Assembly: GCA_030688705.1 (NCBI GenBank)
Contig: JAUYJH010000165.1
Coordinates: forward strand, 1 to 9,250
Source: Deltaproteobacteria bacterium
Lineage (GTDB): Bacteria > UBA10199 > SPLOWO2-01-44-7
Length of the DNA: 9,250 nt
Direction: 5' to 3'
The notes under the pieces are model-generated. The model made no database searches and was not told where the DNA came from. It worked only from the letters and a program-made list of their open reading frames with translations. Within the stretch, counting starts at the first letter, position 1; each line of letters begins with the position of its first letter. Position numbers and translations under genes: made by a program. Positions 1 through 6,258 of this stretch are shown here, in pieces.

Positions 1-1018
1 GATACAGCAAGGCAATATCTTTTCTTTTTTCAATTAAGTATTGGTTCGACTCCATGCCGCACAGTTCAGCCAGCACAGCCTTGACCGCATCTATGCCGCT
101 GGAAATATGAATTAATTCGTGAGTAAGGCCACCACCGCCAAGTCTTAATCCAATATCGAGAAGAATAATTTTATTGTCGCTGCATTTAAACTCGAGATGG
201 GCCATCCCCGAACGAAAATCAAGAACCTCTGCAATTTTCATGGCGGCGGATTTCAATCCATCGCAGAGGGATTGCTTTAAACGACCCGGCATACAGTATG
301 AAATCTCTTCAAAATAAGGGGGGGGCATTTTAGATTTTTCACAGATGCCCAAGCATTTTATTCCGTCTTTGTTGGCAAATATTTCCACGCTATATTCCTC
401 TCCATCAATGTAATCTTCCACCAAAAGCGTTTTGCAGACATCGTACTCATGTGAAAAATCGAAAGATTTTACTTCATGTGAAATTTTTTCTAAAACAGAC
501 AGGCTTCTTTCAATGGCGGAATAAACTTGTTGTTCAGAAGTTACCATCTCCACGCCGATACTGGAATACCCCAGCAAAGGTTTTATGACCTTGGGCCCAG
601 ACCAAGCTGAAAACGGATTTTTTTGGCCGGGGACATAGAGATTGAAAACAGGATTGTAGGGGGTTTTTTCAAGCGCCCTTCTTAGCATTAACTTGTTTTT
701 ACATATTGAAATAAGCGGGCCCGAATAAAATTTGGCTGGAGAATCAAAATAACGATTGAGTTTGTTCGTGAGAGGCAATAATTGATCTTTTAACGTCCAA
801 AATAGAGTGATTTGGTCGTCGGGCAGTTGCCTCTTGATTATGGAAACAATTTCACCGAATTCATAATCCTTAACGACCTTCATGCTGTCTGTCAGATTTT
901 TTATATCGTCTGGCACGTTATTCTCAGCAGTAATGAGAAAAACGTGGAGCCCCAATTCACGCGCAGCATGAAAAGCCCGTTTAAATTGAGAATTAATTCC
1001 CAGAACTATTACCCACAT
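1..1018 (-). CDS. ATP-grasp ligase (3' end outside window)
   Basis: An open frame of 339 codons runs from ATG at 1018 off the left edge without a stop. I recognise the ATP-grasp fold. An N-terminal Rossmann-like start (MWVIVLGINS) leads to the glycine-rich loop near residues 143-157 (KVIKPLLGYSSIGVE). The hinge that binds adenine lies at 199-213 (LVEDYIDGEEYSVEI). The metal-binding strand lies at 272-296 (MAHLEFK, then LLDIGLRLGGGG). Such enzymes use ATP to make an acyl-phosphate and join a carboxylate to an amine or thiol. The usual E-I-N-P-R motif reads D-I-G-L-R, so the metal-ligand Asn is Gly. The start is supported by AAGGGG seven nt upstream, overlapping the stop of the radical SAM gene; only 11 nt separate the two, so they form an operon. 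Substrate unknown; a PylC-like or amino-acid-ligase role is possible but unproven. Confidence 0.85.
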   Translation of the reverse strand, partial: MWVIVLGINSQFKRAFHAARELGLHVFLITAENNVPDDIKNLTDSMKVVKDYEFGEIVSIIKRQLPDDQITLFWTLKDQLLPLTNKLNRYFDSPAKFYSGPLISICKNKLMLRRALEKTPYNPVFNLYVPGQKNPFSAWSGPKVIKPLLGYSSIGVEMVTSEQQVYSAIERSLSVLEKISHEVKSFDFSHEYDVCKTLLVEDYIDGEEYSVEIFANKDGIKCLGICEKSKMPPPYFEEISYCMPGRLKQSLCDGLKSAAMKIAEVLDFRSGMAHLEFKCSDNKIILLDIGLRLGGGGLTHELIHISSGIDAVKAVLAELCGMESNQYLIEKRKDIALLY

Positions 1019-1029
1019 ATTTATGCCCC

Positions 1030-2361
1030 TTAATTTTGTAATAAAAAGTGTCTGTCTGGCACAATTTCCAGCCGCCCTTCTGCAAACATGGAGAGATAAT
1101 TTTCGTGAAAATCAAATGTATGGGTGAATTGTTCTCCGTCCATAATGGACTGCTTGTTAAGCGGAGCTTTTTCTTTAGCAATCTTTGTATAAAGGGAAGG
1201 AATATCTGCATTAGTTAACTCCGCCAGATAAGCGCCGGGCCCAAGCCGAACCATTGTGGATGTAAAGCAACCGGCGGTCAGGATACTTTTCATCTGTTCA
1301 ATTTTGGAAACACGGCAATTTGGAAATACCCAAGCATGGCGATCGGGAAACCCAAGCAAATAGATTGCAGAAATCAATTCAAAATCGGATTCTTCCAAAC
1401 GGATTGAGGAGTTCTTAGAGAGGTTGTCTGTTTTGGGCGTGGTGATGGGATTCCATATTGGCATTCCTATAATTAAGGGCTCAATGGAATCTCCATAACG
1501 AGAAATCAGCGCGTTTCCATGAATAACCGATGACAAGATATCGGCTTCCAGATGTGGGGATATCCCCAACATGACCCCCAACCCTGCCTGCAATCCGGCA
1601 CGAATAGCGTTCTCTTGGGATTTCATTCTAAAAAGATACCCATCACCATGTGTGTCTAGTGATAAATCATCTGTTAAGCCGACTGCTTTAGGTCCGGAAG
1701 TAATATGGGCATAATATGTGTCTCTGTCATATGTTTCCTGCCATGTAAAAACAGTATCCAAGCCGCAACGAGCCAGATGGGAATAGTGCACCTCTGAAAA
1801 AGGTGTGACGCATATTGAAACACGCGCGCTTGGAATGATCTCTTGCGCCGTTTTTTTCACAGACGCTATCAATTCAGGCAGTTCAAAACGAAGCAAATTC
1901 AGATCATCACCCGATGAAAGCTCAAAATGGGCAAACCCCATTTCTGCCAAAAATTTTATTTCTTTGATGAGTGCATCCTTGGCAAGTTTCAATCTAATCA
2001 TTTCGGCATTGTCTTTTCTCCACCCACAAAATCGGCAATTGCTCGAACAAAAGGAGCTCATTTCGACGGGCACCATAACAGACACTTTATTGCCAAATAA
2101 TCGCTTTCTTAATATGCGGGATGATTCCAAAACCATTGAACGAATTTCATTATCTCGAAAATTTCTAACCAAATGAAGAAGAAGGGAAACATTCTGGACA
2201 TTAAGAGGATCTGCGGTAGTCAATCTTTTATTCAACAATGTCTGAACAACGGATTTTATGTCCGATTCGGTCTGGACATATTGAGAAGAGCGCCTAACCT
2301 GGGAGCAAGCATCCTCAAAGATTGAATTGTAAAACTGATCACTGAGGGTCACCATTTGCAA
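1030..2361 (-). CDS. Radical SAM enzyme, ThiH/HydG/PylB-like
   Basis: This 443-residue protein carries the radical SAM cluster motif CxxxCxxC at residues 105-112 (CSSNCRFCGW), preceded by a helical N-terminus. The stretch WQETYDRDTY...SGPK (207-225) matches the YQETY...GPK signature I associate with ThiH/HydG and, less closely, PylB. RAGLQAGLGVMLGI follows (254-267). The C-terminal part (about 343-380, ending STMVRLGPGAY) resembles the BATS domain of BioB/ThiH relatives. Such enzymes cleave S-adenosylmethionine and break or rearrange amino-acid side chains (Tyr, Trp, Lys). It is longer than E. coli ThiH, and no thiamine, hydrogenase or cofactor-F genes are visible, so I do not call it ThiH. 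The downstream partner is an ATP-grasp ligase 11 nt away. The start is uncertain: TTG at 2361 or ATG at 2355, both behind AAGGA, and the frame stays open further upstream to a stop at 2488-2490. Confidence 0.85.
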   Translation of the reverse strand: MQMVTLSDQFYNSIFEDACSQVRRSSQYVQTESDIKSVVQTLLNKRLTTADPLNVQNVSLLLHLVRNFRDNEIRSMVLESSRILRKRLFGNKVSVMVPVEMSSFCSSNCRFCGWRKDNAEMIRLKLAKDALIKEIKFLAEMGFAHFELSSGDDLNLLRFELPELIASVKKTAQEIIPSARVSICVTPFSEVHYSHLARCGLDTVFTWQETYDRDTYYAHITSGPKAVGLTDDLSLDTHGDGYLFRMKSQENAIRAGLQAGLGVMLGISPHLEADILSSVIHGNALISRYGDSIEPLIIGMPIWNPITTPKTDNLSKNSSIRLEESDFELISAIYLLGFPDRHAWVFPNCRVSKIEQMKSILTAGCFTSTMVRLGPGAYLAELTNADIPSLYTKIAKEKAPLNKQSIMDGEQFTHTFDFHENYLSMFAEGRLEIVPDRHFLLQN

Positions 2362-2390
2362 AAATTTCCTTTTTTTATAAACAACGCCAT
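2349..2390 (-). other. Possible 13-codon leader ORF before the radical SAM gene
   Basis: A short frame (MALFIKKGNFCKW, stop TGA at 2349-2351) starts at ATG 2390. It has the best ribosome-binding site in the area, AAGGGGAG at 2400-2407, nine nt upstream. Its stop overlaps the start codons of the radical SAM gene, so ribosomes ending here could re-initiate there. It also contains A AAA AAA in codon register (2370-2376). A -1 slip there would join it to the radical SAM frame. A one-base sequence error is an equal possibility. Confidence 0.3.
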
Positions 2391-2517
2391 CTTTTTTATC
2401 TCCCCTTAGTGAGTTATCGCAAACCTCAAAAATTTGTTGCTTCCATTTAAGAGTAACTCTTATGCCAATTCCAAAAATAAAAAAGCATTATATTTCAAGC
2501 ACTTTCAACACGCTTTT
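2362..2517. other. Intergenic region upstream of the radical SAM operon
   Basis: This 156-nt AT-rich gap holds a perfect TATAAT on the minus strand at 2487-2492, but no convincing -35 hexamer lies 16-18 nt upstream. It also contains the right arm of a possible terminator for the subtilase gene (2478-2520) and the ribosome-binding site at 2400-2407. The radical SAM frame runs open through most of it, from the stop at 2488-2490, but without ATG, GTG or TTG before 2361. A promoter for the minus-strand operon probably lies here, but its exact place is unclear. Confidence 0.4.
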
Positions 2518-2520
2518 TTA
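2478..2520 (-). terminator. Possible weak intrinsic terminator after the subtilase
   Basis: On the minus strand TAAAAAAGC (2512-2520, overlapping the subtilase stop codon) is matched nine bases out of nine by GCTTTTTTA (2478-2486), with a 25-nt loop. The arms give an A-tract and a U-tract around two G-C pairs, in the style of a weak bidirectional terminator. The long loop and AT-rich stem keep confidence low. Confidence 0.3.
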
Positions 2521-4893
2521 CCTACATTCCGGCATCTGTGATGCCCAGGGGAGGGTGCAAAAACTGGGCTGGGCCATGTCAACCGGAATAACCGGTGCGG
2601 CGGGAGAGGTGTTGAGTTGATATTGAACCCATTGCTGGACAGTGCCGTAAGAGATGCCGCCGGTATAAATCTTTCCCGGCAGGGAAAATTCACTGGTGTT
2701 GTAGCCGAGCGGCACGCGCAAAAGCTCATTGGTAGCACTCATCACAATCCTAAATTCGGTGGGACATTGCACGGCACGGTCGTGAACGCCATCGCCATCG
2801 CAGTCGGCTACAAACGGGTGGCAGTCGAGATCGCCAAATATATTATTGATTGAAACTGGTTCTATTCCCAAACTGCGACCTAAATTCAATATATCCCAAT
2901 TGCCATTATTGGATTTAATTCCAATGTCAGTTAATCCATACCAACCTAAAAGTGGAATCGATGTATTTCCGAATAATGAAACGAAACGATCACCATCTCT
3001 ATTAGCAATACCCCTCTGTCCCATCGTAGGCGACATATATCGCAACTCACCTTCTCCAGTTATTCCATCGGGAACTTTGTAGTGAATAAAACCATCTTGA
3101 GCAATTGCAGGCAAATACGCCCACCCCGGCGCTTGGGATAATTCTTGCGCGGTCAAATAAGTAACATTCTGATCAAATGTTCCGTAGTCGCTCTGCAACG
3201 GCCCGCCGAAATCGATGCTCCAGATGCCGTCGCTTCGGGCCAAAGCCAAATCAATCCATCCATCGCCATTGTAATCCCCCGGCATCGGCCTTGCGTACTT
3301 TGCCGCCCAGACATTTCGGTTCAGTTCATCACGGTATGGATGCGTGACTTGGCGGTCCCACGTCCATGGTTCGACGGGCTCACCATGAACGGGGTTTAAC
3401 AGTTTGCTCGTCGTAAATTTGATGTACCAAACGCCATGCTCTTTATCATAAACCGCAAGATCGGCGCGGCCATCGCTGTTGTAATCTTCGGTCACCGGCC
3501 AAAGCCAGCGGGTGCTGATGGCCGGCGGGGTGATCTGTACATCCCACGCCCCCAATCCTTCGACAAGCTCAGGATGAGCGGGGGGTGGAACCGAGGAGAG
3601 ATCGATCTGCCATTTTGTTTTGGTCCAATTCACCAGATCGGCTTTGCCATCACCGTCAAAATCGAGCGGCTTGGCAATCTTCAAACCGGCCGGCCATATC
3701 GCCCCCGCCACACAATCATAATCAGAACGGGCAACATCCAGCGGCATACAGCGCATGTTTTTGCAAAGATTGCTCACTTCTGTTTCGGGCTCCAAAACGC
3801 AAACTGCCGTTTCAGGGCACGACGGATCAGAAGTTTCAAAATCCCATAAATTGCAAACCAAACCGACACCCCTGTTGCGCAATGCCAATCTTCTGCTCCC
3901 CCCAATTTCATCCCCCCGCGCCAATTCGGGAAAGTCGCGGCGGATACCGGTCCAAAAAGAATCGAAAAGATCAATCGCCGAGTCCATCCGCGGCTGTCTG
4001 CCGATGCGACAGCCGTTGTCCCCCACAGCATCGACACCCGACTGTACCAAAATGTCTTTCATCTTTTGCGGCGTCAGATATTTGTGAGTCCCCATCTGTT
4101 GTTTGCCGTAGCTTTGCAGTAACGCTGCGGCGCCGGCAATAATCGCCGATGAGGCGGAAGTGCCGCCGAATTTATTGGTATAGAAAGTATTTGGATTATT
4201 CGGATTATTGTCGAAGGGTGGCGTTCCTTCCCAATTGAAGACGCTGGGGTAACTGGTGGTGACGATGCCGGAGCCCCACGAATAAAGATCGATGCGGTTG
4301 CCGCAGTTGCTTGCCGCCAACTTTTGACGATTGGCCCCCATGGAGGCGCCGACCATGATAGCGCCGCTGTTTTCTCTGGAGAGATCATGGCTTCCTTCGA
4401 AATAGACATCATCGGTGTCGTAGTTGACGGCGCTGTTGCCGGAGCCTTCGATTACAGTTACTCCCGCGAGTGTTGCCGCCTCAAATGCTGCAAAAGCATC
4501 AGGACTAACTTCGGCAGCAACGGGCCTGTCGTCAGCACCAGTTACTCCACCTGTGCAGAGATAAATTTCCCCGGCCGGAGAAGAACCAACTGCTGCATCG
4601 AGGCATCTTGTACTATCTGCTGTACCCAAGACTGCATTGGAAATGATCCCTTTAACACCGTGACTGTTGTTCAATCCGCCTAATACTCCAAGAGTTGCCG
4701 TACCGTGGGCAATGGCAAAATCTTCACAATTAGAAATTCCAGAGCGGTTAAGATATGGTCCTCTCGGTAAATCTTCGTGATCTACATTCCAATCGCATTC
4801 TCCATCAGAAAAAACAGTAACATTTTCTCCCCTCACCCCTTCATTCCACATCGCATCAAAACTTAAACCCCCCGTCGTTTCATATAATCCCAA
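2518..4893 (-). CDS. S8 subtilase catalytic domain plus FG-GAP-like repeats (3' part of interrupted gene)
   Basis: Numbering from TTG at 4893 gives 791 residues. All subtilisin-type catalytic residues are visible: Asp30 (VFSDG), His63 (AHGTATLGV), oxyanion Asn153 (GSGN) and Ser246 (GGTSASSAIIAGAAALL). A cysteine-rich linker follows (Cys347, 359, 365, 377, 381, 394). After it come DxDxDG-type repeats of the FG-GAP/VCBS kind at about 409-420 (DFDGDGKADL), 470-480 (DYNSDGRADL), 540-550 (DYNGDGWIDL) and 697-706 (DCDGDGVHDR), which probably bind calcium and fold as propeller blades. The frame continues directly from the 4930-5388 frame through one TAA, and no good ribosome-binding site precedes TTG 4893, so this is the catalytic part of one broken gene. 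Two small repeat elements sit in the linkers (residues 439-446 and 502-509). If translated alone it would lack signal peptide and propeptide. Confidence 0.85.
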   Translation of the reverse strand: MGLYETTGGLSFDAMWNEGVRGENVTVFSDGECDWNVDHEDLPRGPYLNRSGISNCEDFAIAHGTATLGVLGGLNNSHGVKGIISNAVLGTADSTRCLDAAVGSSPAGEIYLCTGGVTGADDRPVAAEVSPDAFAAFEAATLAGVTVIEGSGNSAVNYDTDDVYFEGSHDLSRENSGAIMVGASMGANRQKLAASNCGNRIDLYSWGSGIVTTSYPSVFNWEGTPPFDNNPNNPNTFYTNKFGGTSASSAIIAGAAALLQSYGKQQMGTHKYLTPQKMKDILVQSGVDAVGDNGCRIGRQPRMDSAIDLFDSFWTGIRRDFPELARGDEIGGSRRLALRNRGVGLVCNLWDFETSDPSCPETAVCVLEPETEVSNLCKNMRCMPLDVARSDYDCVAGAIWPAGLKIAKPLDFDGDGKADLVNWTKTKWQIDLSSVPPPAHPELVEGLGAWDVQITPPAISTRWLWPVTEDYNSDGRADLAVYDKEHGVWYIKFTTSKLLNPVHGEPVEPWTWDRQVTHPYRDELNRNVWAAKYARPMPGDYNGDGWIDLALARSDGIWSIDFGGPLQSDYGTFDQNVTYLTAQELSQAPGWAYLPAIAQDGFIHYKVPDGITGEGELRYMSPTMGQRGIANRDGDRFVSLFGNTSIPLLGWYGLTDIGIKSNNGNWDILNLGRSLGIEPVSINNIFGDLDCHPFVADCDGDGVHDRAVQCPTEFRIVMSATNELLRVPLGYNTSEFSLPGKIYTGGISYGTVQQWVQYQLNTSPAAPVIPVDMAQPSFCTLPWASQMPECR
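3366..3392 (+). repeat. Stem / TCGACRRGCTC / stem element, copy 1
   Basis: ATGGT (3366-3370), TCGACGGGCTC (3371-3381), ACCAT (3382-3386), GAACGG (3387-3392). An extra C3365-G3387 pair extends the stem. Read on the minus strand it encodes VHGEPVEP within the subtilase propeller region, in frame. Confidence 0.75.
3555..3581 (+). repeat. Stem / TCGACRRGCTC / stem element, copy 2
   Basis: ATCCT (3555-3559), TCGACAAGCTC (3560-3570), AGGAT (3571-3575), GAGCGG (3576-3581). On the minus strand it encodes AHPELVEG in a linker of the subtilase repeat region, in frame. Confidence 0.75.
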
Positions 4894-4926
4894 ATACCCC
4901 AGCTGGCCGCTTAAAACGGGAATGCT

Positions 4927-4929
4927 TTA
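4927..4929 (-). pseudogene. Single in-frame TAA splitting the subtilase gene
   Basis: Reading the minus strand from 5388 to 2518 in one frame gives about 955 codons with only this one internal stop. The residues after it (SIPVLSGQLGYLG, then LYETTGG) lead smoothly into the catalytic domain, where related subtilases place a QGYL-type linker between propeptide and protease. A single substitution from CAA, AAA or GAA would create it. The context TAA-A is not a known leaky one, and TAA serves as a normal stop in neighbouring genes, so recent inactivation or a sequence error is likelier than readthrough. Confidence 0.8.
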
Positions 4930-5388
4930 AATGCCAAAGGGTATAGATTTCATATAAGGATAAACCGATTTGACTCCGCTCCCCTTCCATAATTTTCTCA
5001 AAATCTCTTCGGCCTTCGCTTTATCTTTTTCATCAATCCGATAAAAAGCCGAAAGATCGCTCTTTAATTTCTTGCCGCTCGCCTTTTCCAATTGACGCAT
5101 CCAATTTTTCACCTGTTTGGCGCTCTCACCAAAAAGGGGTTTTGCAGTCACACCTTCCAGAAGTGATTCAGAAGAAACCTGCGCAATCAAATACCCCTGA
5201 TATTCGGTCGAATAAATCTGCTCGACAAAATTTTCCAATTGGGAATCGTTTGATTTGGAAACGGAAGGGGTGGCTGAAGCGGAAGGATTATTTTGCGAAT
5301 CGGGTAAAAGATTGCCGCCATGTCCGCAACCGAATAAAAGGACACAGAACGCAGAACATAGAACGCGGAACGCCCCTCTCCCTTTCAT
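4927..5388 (-). CDS. Lipoprotein signal peptide and propeptide of the subtilase (5' part of interrupted gene)
   Basis: This is the N-terminal 153 residues of the subtilase, ended by TAA at 4927-4929. It starts with a lipoprotein signal peptide: Lys/Arg, a hydrophobic core, then LFGC with lipobox Cys21. A Ser/Asn-rich linker follows, then a charged domain (about 50-150) ending KSVYPYMKSIPFGI. Its position and the YLIAQV strand fit an inhibitor/chaperone propeptide. I prefer ATG 5388 over the in-frame GTG 5442. The signal peptide begins at 5388, a related stump at 6228 conserves that ATG, and a promoter-like element lies over the region between the two starts. No Shine-Dalgarno precedes 5388, consistent with a very short leader. 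The hydrophobic core is encoded partly by a 7-nt tandem repeat (5347-5374). A separate small lipoprotein is possible but unlikely. Confidence 0.75.
   Translation of the reverse strand: MKGRGAFRVLCSAFCVLLFGCGHGGNLLPDSQNNPSASATPSVSKSNDSQLENFVEQIYSTEYQGYLIAQVSSESLLEGVTAKPLFGESAKQVKNWMRQLEKASGKKLKSDLSAFYRIDEKDKAKAEEILRKLWKGSGVKSVYPYMKSIPFGI
5347..5374. repeat. Four tandem 7-nt units inside the signal-peptide region
   Basis: Plus strand units are GAACGCA, GAACATA, GAACGCG and GAACGCC, back to back. They encode, on the minus strand, much of the hydrophobic core of the subtilase signal peptide. The unit is not a multiple of three, so loss or gain of one unit would shift the frame. Similar GAACGCA-type low-complexity runs are, from memory, common in environmental genomes. 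Confidence 0.7.
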
Positions 5389-5399
5389 CTTGGGCCAGA

Positions 5400-5427
5400 C
5401 TTTTACTCTGATGACATGGGGTGTCAA
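5400..5427 (-). promoter_or_regulatory. Likely promoter of the subtilase lipoprotein gene
   Basis: TTGACA (5422-5427) is followed by a 16-nt spacer and TAAAAG (5400-5405), then 11 nt to ATG 5388. The arrangement TTGACA, 16 nt, TARAAR, 11 nt, ATG recurs exactly at 6228-6267 before the related stump. Transcription would start only a few nt before the ATG, which explains the missing Shine-Dalgarno. Confidence 0.5.
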
Positions 5428-5490
5428 TAGCAGTGACATCACCCCTTATATCGGCACGCCGTATAAAATGTTGCGTGTCTTATGAATGAT

Positions 5491-5525
5491 TTTCCCCCCT
5501 TTGCAAAAGGGGGGCAGGGGGGATT
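5491..5525. repeat. Dispersed C6/G6 palindromic repeat
   Basis: CCCCCCTTT (5494-5502) pairs with AAAGGGGGG (5506-5514) across GCA. It is followed by CAGGGGGGATTTT. I recognise this from memory as a very common dispersed bacterial repeat, often mistranslated as FPPLQKGGRGDF. It lies upstream of the toxin-antitoxin-like pair and makes a spurious ORF start at 5486. Confidence 0.8.
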
Positions 5526-5620
5526 TTAGGGGATTTCCAGCACAGCCGTCTTTAAAATATGGATGTCTTTATCGCAGTTTGCCTTTGTTGCTAACCTTTG
5601 CTAAACAGAAAGGCATGAAC

Positions 5621-5932
5621 ATGGAATACTTGAAAAATCTTGCGTTCAAAAACCGGATCGCGTTCAAGCGGCATACCCTTTTAAGGATGTATCAAAGAAA
5701 TATCCGCGCAGTCGAGATCAAGGAGATTTTACAACAGGGCCAAATTTTAGAAAAATACCCCACCGACAAACCTCTACCCACCGCCCTTCTCATGGGTTAT
5801 ACTTCTTCACAAAGGCCTCTCCATGTGGTCGTGGCCTTAGATGAAGCAGAAGAATGGATATGGATTATTACCGTCTATGAGCCTGACAAAACAAAATGGG
5901 AAGAGGGATTTAGAAAAAGGAGGCCAACGTGA
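5621..5932 (+). CDS. DUF4258 domain protein, probable toxin
   Basis: This 103-residue protein fits the DUF4258 pattern. RHTLLRMYQRNI (about 17-28) matches the family's RHA..RM..R.I start. A helix and GQILEKYPTDKPLPTALLMGY follow, then the strands LHVVVALD and WIWIITVYEPD with a Trp/Arg-rich tail. DUF4258 proteins are often encoded next to small zinc-finger or HTH proteins and are treated as RelE/BrnT-like toxin candidates, though activity is mostly inferred. ATG 5621 is chosen because AGAAAGG (5607-5613) lies seven nt before it; ATG 5615 is too close, and the longer frame from 5486 starts inside a dispersed repeat. Its stop TGA overlaps the GTG start of the next gene (GTGA), showing translational coupling. 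Confidence 0.8.
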   Translation: MEYLKNLAFKNRIAFKRHTLLRMYQRNIRAVEIKEILQQGQILEKYPTDKPLPTALLMGYTSSQRPLHVVVALDEAEEWIWIITVYEPDKTKWEEGFRKRRPT

Positions 5933-6159
5933 AATGTCCGCTTTGTAAAGGGGAAATGGTTAAGGGAAAAACGGATTTGCCTTATCCGCTAGGCAAGAAA
6001 GAATTAATTGTTATTCAAGATGTCCCTGCTTTTGTTTGTAATCAATGCGGAGATGCGTTTGTAGAGATGGAGGCGGCGCAAAAAGCGGAGGAAATTCTTT
6101 CTACTGCGCAAAGAGATGGTGTGACTCTAGGTTTTATCCATTATAGGGAAGCCGCCTAA
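5929..6159 (+). CDS. YgiT-type zinc-finger protein, probable antitoxin
   Basis: This 76-residue protein has a CPLC...CNQC zinc finger (Cys3, Cys6, Cys37, Cys40). It is the YgiT/MqsA N-terminal type, with a central hydrophobic segment LIVIQDVPAFVC and a helical C-terminus. It lacks the helix-turn-helix half of MqsA (about 131 residues), so it probably neutralises its partner without binding DNA as MqsA does, or needs another protein for that. It starts with GTG, four bases overlapping the DUF4258 gene, behind a strong AGGAGG (5918-5923) five nt upstream. Its last codons abut a truncated lipoprotein gene on the other strand, suggesting the pair arrived as an insertion. It could also be an accessory protein that is not an antitoxin. 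Confidence 0.8.
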   Translation: MKCPLCKGEMVKGKTDLPYPLGKKELIVIQDVPAFVCNQCGDAFVEMEAAQKAEEILSTAQRDGVTLGFIHYREAA

Positions 6160-6258
6160 GAGATTCTGGCTGCTGCCGCAACCCGCCAGCCAAATAGCGA
6201 GGCACAATAAAAACCCCTTCCTCTTCATCTTGATCGCGTTTTCTACTCTCATGACCAT
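6127..6258 (-). pseudogene. 5' stump of a second lipoprotein gene
   Basis: From ATG 6228 the minus strand encodes MKRKGFLLCLAIWLAGCGSS, a textbook lipoprotein signal peptide with lipobox LAGC (Cys17). QNLLGG follows, then an early TAG at 6127-6129. The last codons overlap the end of the zinc-finger gene, so the rest of the gene is missing. The frame also has an in-frame ATG at 6258. The stump resembles the subtilase start: MRV..., KMK-K/R-G, then GCG..NLL, and the upstream DNA is similar too. It is therefore best read as a duplicated or rearranged relative of the subtilase gene, cut where the toxin-antitoxin-like pair lies. A genuine 33-residue lipoprotein cannot be excluded. Confidence 0.6.

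Noticed and set aside
1030..2361. Calling the radical SAM protein ThiH (2-iminoacetate synthase)
   Set aside because: It is longer than ThiH, its C-terminal part differs and no thiamine genes are nearby; only family-level assignment is safe.
2487..2492. Perfect TATAAT as a full promoter on the minus strand
   Set aside because: No recognisable -35 at 16-18 nt; the nearest TTGAAA is only 10 nt away. Kept only as a note in the intergenic entry.
3436..4142. Plus-strand ORFs opposite the subtilase
   Set aside because: They are shadows of the minus-strand frame, whose catalytic motifs and repeats are clear; their proteins show no recognisable domain.
5389..5442. GTG 5442 as start of the subtilase lipoprotein
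   Set aside because: It would place an extra stretch before the signal peptide, lacks a well-spaced ribosome-binding site, and overlaps the likely promoter conserved at 6240-6267.
5486..5620. Longer N-terminus for the DUF4258 protein from ATG 5486
   Set aside because: This part is translated from a dispersed C6/G6 repeat and low-value sequence; the ribosome-binding site and family start both point to 5621.
6167..6192. TGGCTG/CAGCCA inverted repeat as terminator of the toxin-antitoxin-like pair
   Set aside because: The stem is six bp with a 14-nt loop and no U-run, and it lies in the codons of the lipoprotein lipobox region.
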